The notes under the pieces were generated by a model. That model saw nothing but the letters and a program-made list of their open reading frames with translations. It ran no database searches and was not told the DNA's origin. Below are positions 1 to 10,176 of a DNA stretch of 64,000 nt, one piece after another. Both the position numbers and the translations under genes were made by a program. The stretch covers positions 1,798,001 to 1,862,000 of the forward strand of contig NC_033562.1 in NCBI RefSeq assembly GCF_001680005.1, read 5' to 3'. Each line of letters opens with the position of its first letter. The stretch's first letter is position 1. The stretch comes from Plasmodium coatneyi. Its lineage: Eukaryota > Apicomplexa > Aconoidasida > Haemosporida > Plasmodiidae.

Positions 1-2055
1 TACTGACTATCACTTCCTATATGATTAAAGAATTCCGTAAACCATTCTTCTATGGCATCTGCAAAAATACTTGGACAATGGCAACAGCATATGGCCCGTT
101 ATTTATGCTACATGAATAATTCATTTTATCCCTCCTACAGCGAACACTGCAATAAATATACACACACATGTCTACACAGTAACTAGAATAAATAAATTAT
201 ATATACCTTCCTCGTCCTCCTCAAATTGTCCATTTTCGCCTCCAATACAACCTAGCTTATCCCATGCTTTCTTCTTTATTTCCTTTATTCTTTCTTCCAT
301 TTCTTTTAATACTGTGCCAATTTTGTCCTTTGGTATGTATTGGTTCTTAGTCACTATTTCTTGCATTCTTTTCTTATCCTCTTCGCTTATCCACCTTTCC
401 CCGTCTTCCTTTGCACTTTTCTTCTGGGCTCTCTGTTGATCCAGATTGCACCACCAATCCCAGTGTATCATATTAGACTTATCCCCATAGGGGAAATCGT
501 TCGGATCCCCAATCCACCCTGATATTGTTTCTCCGATAAATGCCGTACCTATTTTCAGCTGATCAAAATTCATTCCAGCACATATTTTAGTGTTATCTGC
601 CAATCCTGCTTTCTTCCTGGCTACTTCCGATACTTTGTGTGCATAGTCTGTATATTTTTTAAAGCAAGCGCGATGACCGAATAATTTTATCAAGGCCATC
701 ATGCCGACTATACACCGAAAGAATGATTTATCCTCCTTGTTCTCAGAAGTCGTTTTTGGTATCTTCCAGGTTGGTGTTTCTAATCCTTGCATGTAATAAT
801 AAATGCGCATGATGTTTTTGCACATTCCTTTTTCTGGTCCATGAATTTTGATTTTTCCGCTGGTGTCCTGCGCACACAGGCGCTGTATTTCCGGGTCCGT
901 GTCCCGTGTAATTGTACTTCTCAGTCGTCCCCACTCCTTCTTCATATCATCCCACATTTTTACCTGCAGAATAAATTACCATAAACATATATATGTGTGA
1001 ATATATTTTATTTCTTCCTAACCTCCATAGGAAACTCCTCCTTCCATTATATATTTTTTCTATATTATTATGTGATCCTCCTTCCATAATTATTATTTAT
1101 TACCCCCATTTTGTCCACATCCTTCATACCGTGCGTTTTTACCCAATTTGTTATTAATTTGGAGATGAAATTAAACTGCTGTGTTGTCATTTTTTTTGGT
1201 TGCGGTGTTACATTCTGTCCCTGATGTGTTTGATGTTGTTGTTGCCCACTTGTTGACGTTGTAGTCGTAGCACCACCATTAGTCTGGAGACCTAATTTTG
1301 TTAGAGGATCCTCTTGTCCCTTACAATCCTTCTTCTCACCTGTACTCTTTATTAATCCCATAACTTTTGGTTCCTCCTCTATAGCACCACGAATAACTCC
1401 TAATATATTCATTTTCCCTACTTCCATATGCTCCATTACACTATTATACCCGCACTCCTTACATTCAGATCCTCCACCAAGGAGGATCCCTAGATTTTTT
1501 ACTGCATTAAATGCACTCTCTACAGCACTCCATGAATGGCAGTGTTCCGTTAGATACAGGGCTGACCACATCTTCAGTATTGCACATTGGACATACTCCT
1601 TCATTCTCTCATCAGCACTTCCTATTCCACATTGAGCCCCACTCATTGTTTTTATGTTCAACAAATTCTTCAAAATAAGAGCACATACTTCCTTCTCCCC
1701 TTTCTTCATTTTCTCTGTTCCTGTATTCATTTTTTCGCATTCTCCTTCATAGGTTTCATCAGTATCCTCCTTCATCATTTCTTTTAACATTCCATCAATC
1801 CAACCCCTCATTTTCATTAACAACGCCGTCTGTAAATTGGAAATGGTGCATTCATATATATTTCCTGTACATTATATGTTTATTATTACTCCAGTAGAAT
1901 CATATAACCTTGTATAATTACATACTTCTGTTCAATATACTTCTCTGAGTAGAATACTTTACCTCCCCTGCATTCTTCCTGCTACTTTTTTCATATCCAT
2001 TTTCCACTAACCACTCTTTTTTCAATTTGTCAAACTGTCCACTGTTGGAAGACAT
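1..2055 (-). CDS. SICAvar: SICAvar antigen, 3' partial
   Basis: Exons in transcript order are 2055..1963, 1829..1104, 963..207 and 58..1, the last running off the window. Phases agree at each join (0, 0, then 1). Exon 1 gives 31 residues beginning MSSNSGQFDKLKKEW, with no signal peptide, as is usual for the family. Exon 2 (242 codons) and exon 3 (about 252 codons) are Cys-rich modules with the SICAvar pattern of Trp near the start, C-x(n)-CALILKNLL or C-x(n)-CKNIMRIYYYM, and CxxCGY. Exon 2 has a low-complexity Thr/Ser/Gln stretch before its last part. The short exon 4 (DAIEEWF start) looks like the beginning of a further module. SICAvar proteins are variant antigens on the infected red cell surface. 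The TM and cytoplasmic exons must lie to the left of the window. Confidence 0.85.
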
Positions 2056-3390
2056 TTTTTTGCCGCATTATTCAATAATTTGGATTATTTATCAAATAGG
2101 AATAGTATTGCATCAAATATTACATGCAACACATTCTTTACTTCTGCATGCATATTATCATTTTACAACTGACTGACATGCTCACTTCCAGGAAGTAGTA
2201 TATGTGCGTAATTTTTTACTTTTTTCATTCATTTTTTCACTCCTCTTTTTATTCATTCTTTTTTTTTTATTCCTTAAAAGGAACATTATTGTGCATATAT
2301 TTCATACATTACTTCCGTCATATTATTTCCTCTTTTTTTTCATTCTGTATGCAATTTTATACTTGTTCAAAAGAATGTTCTCATGTGGAATATATCTGCA
2401 TGCGCATTTGTTCCAAATTAGTATGAGTTGTTTATAGAGGAAAAAAAAGAAATTACTGGAGTAAATTATTGTCACAGAAAAACGAAATATTTCACTCACC
2501 GTAGAATTTATTAAATATGCAGTTTTTGTAAGGGAAAAAAGGTTGTCATTAGTACATTGCGAATAAATAAATTGCGACGAAAAAACAAAGGGTGCATACA
2601 GAACAGAAGTGCGGAACATACTCTCTGTAATGGAATTCTCACGTGCAATATGGAAAATTACATCCGCAAAATAAGGAAATTCTGCTCAATTAAATTTGCA
2701 CAGTATTGAAACTGCTCTCCCACATATCTAAAATTTATTCTTTTCCCAAACAAATATAAAAATTTAAAAGGGAGGAAAGAAAGAACAGGAAAATCCATTC
2801 TACTATTCCCCCATATTTATTTATATATGTTGCATATACCTTATTTTGTTCGACATAAATTATTTTTAGCGTCATTTACTATTCTCTACTCATTCTATGC
2901 AACATCTTCCCTTTATGCATAATTGAAGAAGGAATGGTCTCAAAATAAATAAATAATTATGGCACGCACATAGAAGAACTACCAACGCATAGGGAAGCTG
3001 AAAGAAGGGGAATTGTTCCCACAGGAAAAATTTCTGAAAGGGAATATTTTTGAATAGCAAAATTTGCTCATCATAAAATTCGCTTACAGTAAAATTGTTG
3101 GAGGGAAATTGGGAATAAGAATTAGTATTCATAATTTCCATATCCTCAGGTGTTCCACATTTTTTTCCATATTTGTTCCATACTTCCAAATAGGAGGAAG
3201 GGGGAAGGAAGTATGATGTTCGTACCCTACACCGGTATGCCATATCTGAGCACAAGTGCATGTACGCATTATAGATTACACACATACCCCCTCCCCCATA
3301 ATATAATAAACATACTCTCTCCCTCCCTTCATATACATTATTCCTTCTCCTCCTTAAGGGATTTTAAGCCTTTTCTACAAGAAAAAACTG
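2056..3390. other. AT-rich upstream region of the first SICAvar gene
   Basis: This is intergenic sequence upstream of the divergent SICAvar start at 2055. It has homopolymer and AT-rich tracts. Open frames here (for example 2890-3285 on the minus strand) have no family resemblance and no Cys-rich pattern, so I see no gene. It probably holds the SICAvar promoter and 5' UTR, but no specific element is recognisable. Confidence 0.5.
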
Positions 3391-3540
3391 TTCTATGTAG
3401 GAATTGTCCCCCCAAAGGGACCTTTGTCACTAAGGGGAATTTTTCCCTGCAGGGAATTACCTTCCCTACCCCTTCAGGGAAGGTAACCTTTTTCCCTCCC
3501 TTGGGGGAAGGAAATGTTGTTCCCCTTCTCCCCTCCTCCT
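3391..3540. repeat. cluster of GC-rich hairpins
   Basis: This is a run of short inverted repeats in an otherwise AT-rich spacer. A perfect 14-bp palindrome TTCCCTGCAGGGAA is at 3443-3456. A perfect 11-bp stem TTACCTTCCCT / AGGGAAGGTAA with an 8-nt loop is at 3457-3486. Weaker GGGAC/GTCCC and CCCTT/AAGGG pairings flank them. It lies just downstream of the kir gene that ends at 3747. Confidence 0.6.
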
Positions 3541-3554
3541 TAGACCTCCTTCCT

Positions 3555-3745
3555 TACTTCCACCCTACCACTGCCCTAACAACCCACCTACCACCAACCA
3601 CCCTAACAACCCACCTACCACCCTACCACCTAACAACCCACCTACCACCCTACCACCTAACAACCCACCTACCACCCATAACAATCTTCCTTCCACCTAC
3701 CACCACCACTAACAACCCACCTACCACGCCTAACAACCTTCCTTC
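3555..3745. repeat. CCTACCACCTAACAACC minisatellite
   Basis: Imperfect tandem copies of a 17-22 bp unit built from CTAACAACC and CACCTACCAC abut the stop codon of the minus-strand kir gene. The same unit family recurs at 8691-9038, 16900-18250, 38930-39030, 44390-44580, 45300-45800 and 49510-50120, mostly in kir intron 2 or flanks. Confidence 0.75.
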
Positions 3746-3746
3746 T

Positions 3747-5016
3747 TCATCTGGATGATGAAGTATATGGGATGGAATATTCGGATGAATCTTCCGTTGT
3801 TGAGGTGTAATCGTCGTCGTCATCATCAAACTCATTAAATTCTCTTCTAAGGGACCTTTTACTTCTTCCTCTTCTGCCCCCTCCCCCAGAATGGTTATGC
3901 TTCCTCAAGAAGAAAGGTTTGTACTTGTAAAAAAAATATGCCAATGTTGGTAATGCTACTGCAGCTAATGCGCCACCAGACACAGCACCAGGAAGGATGC
4001 TGCTTCCAGCATCAGCTTCTTCCCCTTCTTTTCTATGACTACCACCACCATCACTCCCTCCCTTTCCTTCTCCACCAGAGACACCATCCACTAAATCGGC
4101 ATCGGAAAAAGAACCACTACTACCAGCTTGATTTGGGTTTGGACAGGAACCTTGATTGCAGGTTCCAGTGGAACCTGGTCTGGGACTACCTGTGTTCTGA
4201 TTACCAGTACTACCGGTACCGGAAGAACCTGGGTTCGTAACTTTTTTGCATGTTAATTTTGATAGTTTGTCTGGTTTACAGTATTCGTCTTTCTTCCCTG
4301 CAAACCAGGTACAATAAGCACCACTCTTATTGGGTTTAGTTGCACAATATGTATTTGTAGGAGAACATGCCCCCTTCAGTTTTTCTAAATGATCGTAATA
4401 TGCTGGAACACAAGATTTTTGGGCTACCTCTGAATATGTAACAATAAGGCTGTAGTCTCTATAATAATCATACATAAGTTTTCCTTCGTCGAAAATGCTT
4501 CTGTCAATACTGGTGTATAGATTTCTGCATACACTCTTCGAGGCTACATCATTCAGGTCCTTGTAAATCGCTTGCATGATGGTTGAAAATGAATTAGTGT
4601 AACTTAACTTCCCCGATACTATACCCCCCAGCCAGTAATAGAAATCATAACATAATTCATGCCTGGACTCGGGGACCCCCATCACGTCATGTATATAACA
4701 CCAGCCCTGTACAATTTTATTAACATGATCTCCTTTTCCAAGATAGGCTTTTATATTATCTTCAACTGTTCCTACTTTTTGGTGCTTAGTACACGGAGGG
4801 AAGCCACTTCCTCCTGGTTTTTTTCCGTATAAGTCCTTCTGCGATGGTAATTGTTCCAAGTGTTTCTCCTGTGTGTTTAATGGGAGACATATATGTAGCC
4901 ACACATTATATATTACTATTTATAACATTATTTACAGGGTACTATATATACAATGTTTAAATCTGTTCTTTGTAAAAGATAAATGTGATTACCGTTGCTT
5001 GTGCCCCTGTTGCCAT
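3747..5016 (-). CDS. kir: KIR protein with CD99-like segment, intron 2 absent
   Basis: Exon 1 is 5016..4993 (MATGAQAT, donor GTAATC). Exon 2 is 4868..3747, giving 381 aa. The KIR ectodomain starts at EQLPSQKDLY and has the family motif CYDFYYWLGG (about residues 81-90), IFDEGKLMYDYYRDYS, and spaced cysteines. Residues about 250-295 (positions 4145-4008) contain SSGSFSDADL, DGVSGGEGKGGSDGGGSHRK and EGEEADA, which matches the juxtamembrane ectodomain of primate CD99 almost residue for residue. It sits directly before the TM helix (about 300-320), as in CD99. CD99 mimicry is established for P. knowlesi KIR proteins. Unlike the other kir genes here, the TM (YFFYK) runs straight into the basic/acidic tail (YKPFFLRKHNHSGGGG, then poly-Asp) with no intron. 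The junction falls exactly at the usual splice point. The tail ends in TSSSR, not the usual Met. Confidence 0.9.
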
Positions 5017-6611
5017 TGCTCATGTGCATATGTGTATATATATATATGTATATATATGTGTATATATATATTTTTGCCTTTCCCCCCCTTTTGCCTTGTA
5101 TAAGGAAATTTTTGTTTTATAAAAAGGTTGTGTGTTTGTTGTGTGTGCCGTTTTGTTTATACTGTTCTCTCCTTTTTTCTTCCTTCGACATATATATATA
5201 TACATACATATATATGTATATATATATAGTTATATATACATATGTATATATATGGACATATATGTATGTGTATATGTATGTATGATTTTTTCCTTTCACC
5301 TATATATTATTTCATTTCTTATGCACTTTTATTTTTATTTCATTTATTATTATTATTTTTTTTTTTTTTTTTTTTTCTTCTACTTTTTTTCTTCTATTTT
5401 TGATAAGTACGTTATAAAGTTCTTCATTTATATATAATATGTACATATATATGTATGTGTATTATGTATACCATCATTTTGAGCTAATCTTCTTCACTCC
5501 TTCACTACTTTTCTTCCTTCACTCCTTTTCTTCCTTCACTCCTTTTCTTCCTTCACTCCTTTTCTTTCCTTCACTCCTTTTCTTTCCTTCACTCCTTTTC
5601 TTTCCTTCACTCCTTTTCTTTCCTTCACTCCTTTTCTTTCCTTCACTCCTTTTCTTCCTTCACCCCTTTTCTTCCTTCATTCCTTTTCTTCTTCCTTCTT
5701 CTAAAAATAATTTTTTTTTCCTTTTCTTACTTTTTTCTTTTTTTTCCTTAAACCTTCCTTCTTTACACTTTTTCTTTTTTTTTTCTGCCTTAAACCTTCA
5801 CCTCCTTTTTTACTCCGTCAAACCTTCCTTCTTTTACTCCCTTAAGCCTTCCTTCTTTTACTCCCTTAAACCTTCCTTTTTTTCCCCTATATGCGTTCAG
5901 AACTATAACATTTGAACATATAGGCTATCCTTTATATATATATTCGTCTGCAATGTAAACAAGGAGTTTACTCTGTTCGTATAATATAGGTGTACCATAA
6001 ACTATATATATCCACCCCTAACAATGTAGCTTCCCGCAAATATTGCAACCATCAGTATGACTCCTTCCCCTCGTCCATACAGAAACGTGTATTATATTAT
6101 GGGGTCAGGAAAGGAACAACGTACAAATAATAGCAGTGCGTCTACCATTCACCACTATCCAAATACCCCTTTAATGAACAGAAAATTTCCCTTTCTTTCA
6201 CAGGAAGTGTAGGTGCTCCGTTCACCCTATCCTTTGCCTATCCATACCAACATGTATAAGACTGGTGTATACATTGAACTGGTATGGATTGAAACTGGTA
6301 TGGATTGAATTTGTATAGATTGGACACAATCAACACCCCTCCCCACCCCCCACATGTCGATAGGGAGGAGGAATGTTATCATCCATACGGAAAAAAAAAC
6401 TATATATACATAGTTTTTAAGATGTTTGAAGAATAGGTGTGCAAAAAATGTGCACAAAAAGTTTGGGGCAAAAAAAAAAATATATAATATAGAAAAATGT
6501 ATGGGGAGGCGATGGGGGAAAAAAAGAAAAAAAAAAAGGGAAAAAAGTGTTCCACATTTCCACATTTTACAACTTACAACTTATAACTTTGATTATAGTC
6601 TTTATTTGTAT
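5017..6611. other. low-complexity intergenic region
   Basis: There are TA-alternating tracts (5030-5280 and 5420-5470), poly-T (about 5350-5400), and a minisatellite of about ten copies of an 18-19 bp CTTCCTTCACTCCTTTT unit at 5500-5690, followed by more pyrimidine-rich repeats to 5900. The long frame reading LLFFPSLLFFPS on the plus strand is only the translation of the minisatellite. No gene seen. Confidence 0.7.
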
Positions 6612-7571
6612 TTATAGTTTGTGTCTTTTGTATTTGGAACGTTGGATATATTTTTTTCGGGCTCGGTAATAATAAAATGCTAATAGGGCACCAATTCCAA
6701 GGAGTACTAAGGCAGTGGAGGCTGTCCACATTACCAATAGGGTCCCTTGAGGTATTATTAGTTTACTCATTTTATCTGTGTCGATTCCAGGAAGCTTCGA
6801 GAAGTCACTAACAAATGTGCCCATATTTGAACTTGCTACATTCAGAAATAGTACACAAAGTGCCACAATACCTAGTATAAGTAGTAGTAGGGTTCTATGT
6901 TTCATTCCTCGACGACAATCATAAAAAAAATTTTTGCACATTGTTTTACATCTCTCTTTTAGGGTGGTATTATTTTGGTTCTTCCTTCTATGTGGTAAAT
7001 TACATGAATTTGTTCCTAAATTAGTTTTTTTAGGTGGTTCATTCATGAAAGTTCCTTTAGGGGGGTCATAACTTCTATGATGAAATTGATTTGGCAATTG
7101 TGTTCTTGTACTAGATTGACTCGTCACCGATCCGTTACTGCTCTCATCTGAGGTGTCATATGTGCTTATTGCACACACCTAAAAAATGAAAAGGAAAGGA
7201 GAGTAAAAAAAGATGTGTGTTCATAATTCATGTGTAGTGTATAAGTATTATTTTACAAAATGAAAGGAAGAAGGGGGGACGGGGAAAGGGGGAAGGGAAG
7301 AGAACTTCCCTTCCCCCGCTTCCTCGTTCCTCGTTCCTTCAACCCTTCCCTAAGCCCCCCATTCCCTTCCCTTCCTTCACTCAACAAAAAAGAAAGAAAA
7401 AAAATTTTTTATTGTAAAAATTTTTTTAATCATAACAGTGAATGTGTGCGTCAATTTTTTAAAAAAAAGTGTAACAGCAGTTCCTAATCTTACGTAGTGG
7501 TGGTGGTCATATTGTGCCCATGAGGAGTAAAGTACCAAGCTAAGTATGAACAGCTTTGCAGAGAACATCAT
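6612..7571 (-). CDS. putative exported/membrane protein, signal peptide plus two TM
   Basis: Exon 1 is 7571..7494 (26 codons, MMFSAKLFILSLVLYSSWAQYDHHHY, donor GTAAGA). Exon 2 is 7178..6612, starting VCAISTYDTS after an AT-rich TTTTTTAG acceptor. The protein is 214 aa. Exon 1 is a hydrophobic signal peptide ending in a His run. Exon 2 has a Ser/Thr-rich and basic middle, and two hydrophobic helices (LLLLILGIVALCVLFLNVAS and TASTALVLLGIGALLAFYYY) with a basic tail RARKKYIQRSKYKRHKL. The layout is typical of small Plasmodium exported membrane proteins, but I see no clear RxLx(E/Q/D) motif. A paralogue with the same exon 1 layout and VxAIST start of exon 2 is at 45944-47153. The function is unknown. 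Confidence 0.75.
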
Positions 7572-8690
7572 CTTACTCTTCTTTGTTTGTTTTTCTTCCT
7601 TTTTTTCTTGTTTTCTTCTTTTTTTTTTTTAGTGTAAATAAAAATGTATAAAAAATGAAAAATTTTTTACTTTTCTTTTAGGTACATTAAATGGATTGTA
7701 TGGATTGTGTATGATGATGTTTATTATTATTATTCTTTCTTCTTTGTGTTGAACATAAAGAATGTGTTAAATTCAATTATGCTGCTGGCGATTTCTTATT
7801 CTATTATTAGTGTGTGTGCATACATATATATTTTTTAAAATATAGAATTTATTAGAATGCATAATAATTTATGCATAGAAAAATATAATAAATTTAAAAT
7901 AATAGGAAAAAAATGATTTTATTCCCATTTATTTTTTATTCAGAAAATTAAGTTAAAGATGTGGTCAATTGTCACCAGGAGAAATATTACGCACGCCCCG
8001 AATAGATAACACTTCTGACGGTGTAGTAAGAGCTAATTAACCATATTTTTTAAGAGTAGAATTTTATATGTTTGTATGTGTTCACGCTCAACATTTTTTT
8101 TGTTTCAATGTTCAGATATAAAAAGGGTGATAAAAAATAATAGAAGAAGAAAAAATGGAACTGTTAAAGGCGTAAGTTAATTTTTCTATATGTTCGAAGA
8201 AATGGAATAGTGGAAGAAAATTGAATGTTTTTTTTCTTTTAGTTGTAGGGCATTAATATTTTCTACTTAGGTTAAGGAAGTGTAGGGGGAGGGGTTAGGT
8301 GTAGGGAGCAAATTTTTTGTGCTTTTTTTTGTGTATATATGCTATGATCAATTTCCTATGGGGAGAGAGTGTACAACAATGTTCCACTGTTTTCAATTAT
8401 TTTTTGTACTTTTAAATTATAATAATAACTATTGGTATCGTAAAAAAAAATATTATACACACATTCATTAATATGTACGTGTACACCACTACATAATTTA
8501 TTCCGTTAGAAAGTTTGAGTAGCTGCTATAATACCTAATGCGCACAAAGGACCATGGTACATATAATCTCCGTTGCACAGATTTTTTTCATTTATTGCAC
8601 AAGTATTGTACATTTTTTCTCTATGTTCGCCATAAATTTGGATCATCTTTCTTTTTTAGATTAAAAAAAATTCTTCCACAAACAAAAGTT
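7572..8690. other. AT-rich spacer, no gene seen
   Basis: This is the upstream region of the two-TM gene, followed by AT-rich sequence. A short ATG frame near 8155 (MELLKA with GTAAGT over its end) resembles a first exon, but nothing downstream matches its phase. No supported gene. Confidence 0.5.
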
Positions 8691-9038
8691 CCTTCCCCCC
8701 TAACAATCTTCCTTCCACCAACCACCCCTAACTCTTCCTTATAATACCACTAAGCCTTCATTCTAACACACCTAACACACCTTCCTTCCACCAAACACAC
8801 TTAACAATCTTTCCTTACACTACCTAACAACGCTTCCTTCTACCAACCACCCTTAACAACCTTCCTTCCACCCCTAAGAATGTTCCTACTACCAACCATC
8901 TAACAGAACCTTCCATTCACCTACCACCCCTAACAACCTTCCATCCTACTACCCTACCACCTAACAACCTTCCTTCCACCAGTGACCTAAAAACCTTCTT
9001 TCCATCCTTCCTTCCGTAACAACTTTGCTTCCCTATAG
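8691..9038 (+). repeat. CCTAACAACCTTCCTTCCACC repeats, relic of kir intron 2
   Basis: These are pyrimidine-rich imperfect repeats of a roughly 20-bp unit on the plus strand, ending in a CCCTATAG acceptor before the orphan kir exon. The same kind of sequence fills intron 2 of the kir genes at 37374, 48244 and 58483. This is therefore probably the remains of an intron whose upstream exon has been lost. Confidence 0.65.
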
Positions 9039-9308
9039 TATAAACCATGGTCTTCTTGGTTTGGTAACCACACTTCTGGAAATGGAGGAAGAAGCAACAG
9101 AAGAAGATCCACCATCAGGAATGAATTCGACACATTAACGGTAACATCAGCATCAGATTCCATACTGGACGCAACAGAAAGTTCAATGGATAATTCCACA
9201 CTACGTTCTCGTGCCGCGCACACAAGATCGTCTACCCAAGGACAGTCTACACGAAGAAGAAATAATAATGCGCGGGGTCGCAGGATGGTAGGTTATCAGA
9301 ACATGTAA
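9039..9308 (+). pseudogene. kir: orphan kir cytoplasmic exon
   Basis: After a CCCTATAG acceptor there are 89 codons and a stop, beginning YKPWSSWFGNHTSGNGG and ending MVGYQNM. This is the standard kir last exon: Tyr start, GGRSNRRRS basic patch, EFDTLT motif, Ser/Thr-rich acidic part, and basic end. Close relatives are the last exons at 39045, 50126 and 59566. No ectodomain or TM exon exists upstream on the plus strand as far as the minus-strand two-TM gene, so it cannot belong to a complete gene here. The exon itself is intact, with no stop or frameshift, so the loss of the upstream part may be recent. It lies tail to tail with the SICAvar gene ending at 10177. Confidence 0.8.
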
Positions 9309-9600
9309 AACACATTGTATGAATATAATGTCTACCCCCCTCTGAAGGGATATAAATGAACGCACGCGCACAGAGTTTATATATATACAGTGTGTGTATG
9401 GGAAAGATGCAAAATAACCATTCTTTCCTCCTTTTTTTTCCCTTCTTTTCTTCATATTTCATCCCTTCTTCTCCCTTCCTTTTCACTTGTAAGTTTGAAT
9501 AAGCACACAAAGACAGCATACTCCCAGAAAGGGGCGCAAAAAGAACAAAAAAAAAAAAAGAAAAAATATTTACTATACCCTAAAACACGGAAACTGAACT
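9309..9600. other. kir 3' flank shared with other copies
   Basis: The flank includes a CACAGAGTTTATATA segment, a poly-pyrimidine stretch, CTTGTAAGTTTGAATAA and ATACTCCCAGAAAGGGGCGC. It resembles the sequence downstream of the kir last exons at 39303-39800, 50417-50950 and 59848-60330. It is part of a duplicated tail-to-tail kir/SICAvar block. Confidence 0.6.
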
Positions 9601-10176
9601 TGGAAACTGTTCCTTAGAAACATTTTCCTTAAGAATATCTTCCTTGGGGAACACCTTCCTTTGGAACAAAGTCTTCCTTCCCTAAACCCGGAATCTGAAC
9701 TTGGAACCTGCTCCTTACGCACATTTTCCTTAGGAACAAAGTCTTCCCTCCCTCAACTCGGAATCTGAACTTCGAACCTCTTCCTTGGGAACAAAGTCTT
9801 CTTCCCTAAACCCGCAATCTGAACTTCGAACCTCTTCCTTGGGAACAAAGTCTTCTTCCCTAAACCCGGAATCTGAACTTTGGAACCTGTTCCTTAGGAA
9901 CGCCAACCCTAAAACCCGGAATCTGAAATTGGAATCTGTTTCTTAGGAACACCTTCCATAAAAACATTTTCCGGAGGAACAAAGTCTTCCTTCCCTAAAC
10001 CAGGAATCTGAACTTGGAACCTGTTCCTTAAGAACATCTTCCATAGGAACATATTCCTCAGGAACATCAACTTTAGAGATACATTCCATAGCAACTTCTT
10101 CCTAAGAAACACCCTCCTTAGAAAAATTAACTTCCTTAGGAAAAAAGTCTTCCTCCCTAAACCCAGAATCTGAACT
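9600..10176 (-). repeat. decayed SICAvar C-terminal repeat array
   Basis: This contains about ten degenerate 45-66 bp units in the minus direction. In one frame or another they encode KEQVPSSDSGFREEDFVPKE-like peptides. They continue directly past the stop codon of the SICAvar gene ending at 10177. Indels shift the frame repeatedly, so most of the array is read only as fragments in other frames (for example LRNRFQVQIPGLGRKT). Confidence 0.7.

Noticed and set aside
2890..3285. 131-codon minus-strand open frame
   Set aside because: There is no cysteine module, signal peptide pattern or splice partner. The composition resembles the AT-rich background.
5439..5915. Plus-strand 158-codon open frame rich in Leu/Phe/Ser
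   Set aside because: It is the translation of the CTTCCTTCACTCCTTTT minisatellite and neighbouring pyrimidine tracts, with no start context or family resemblance.
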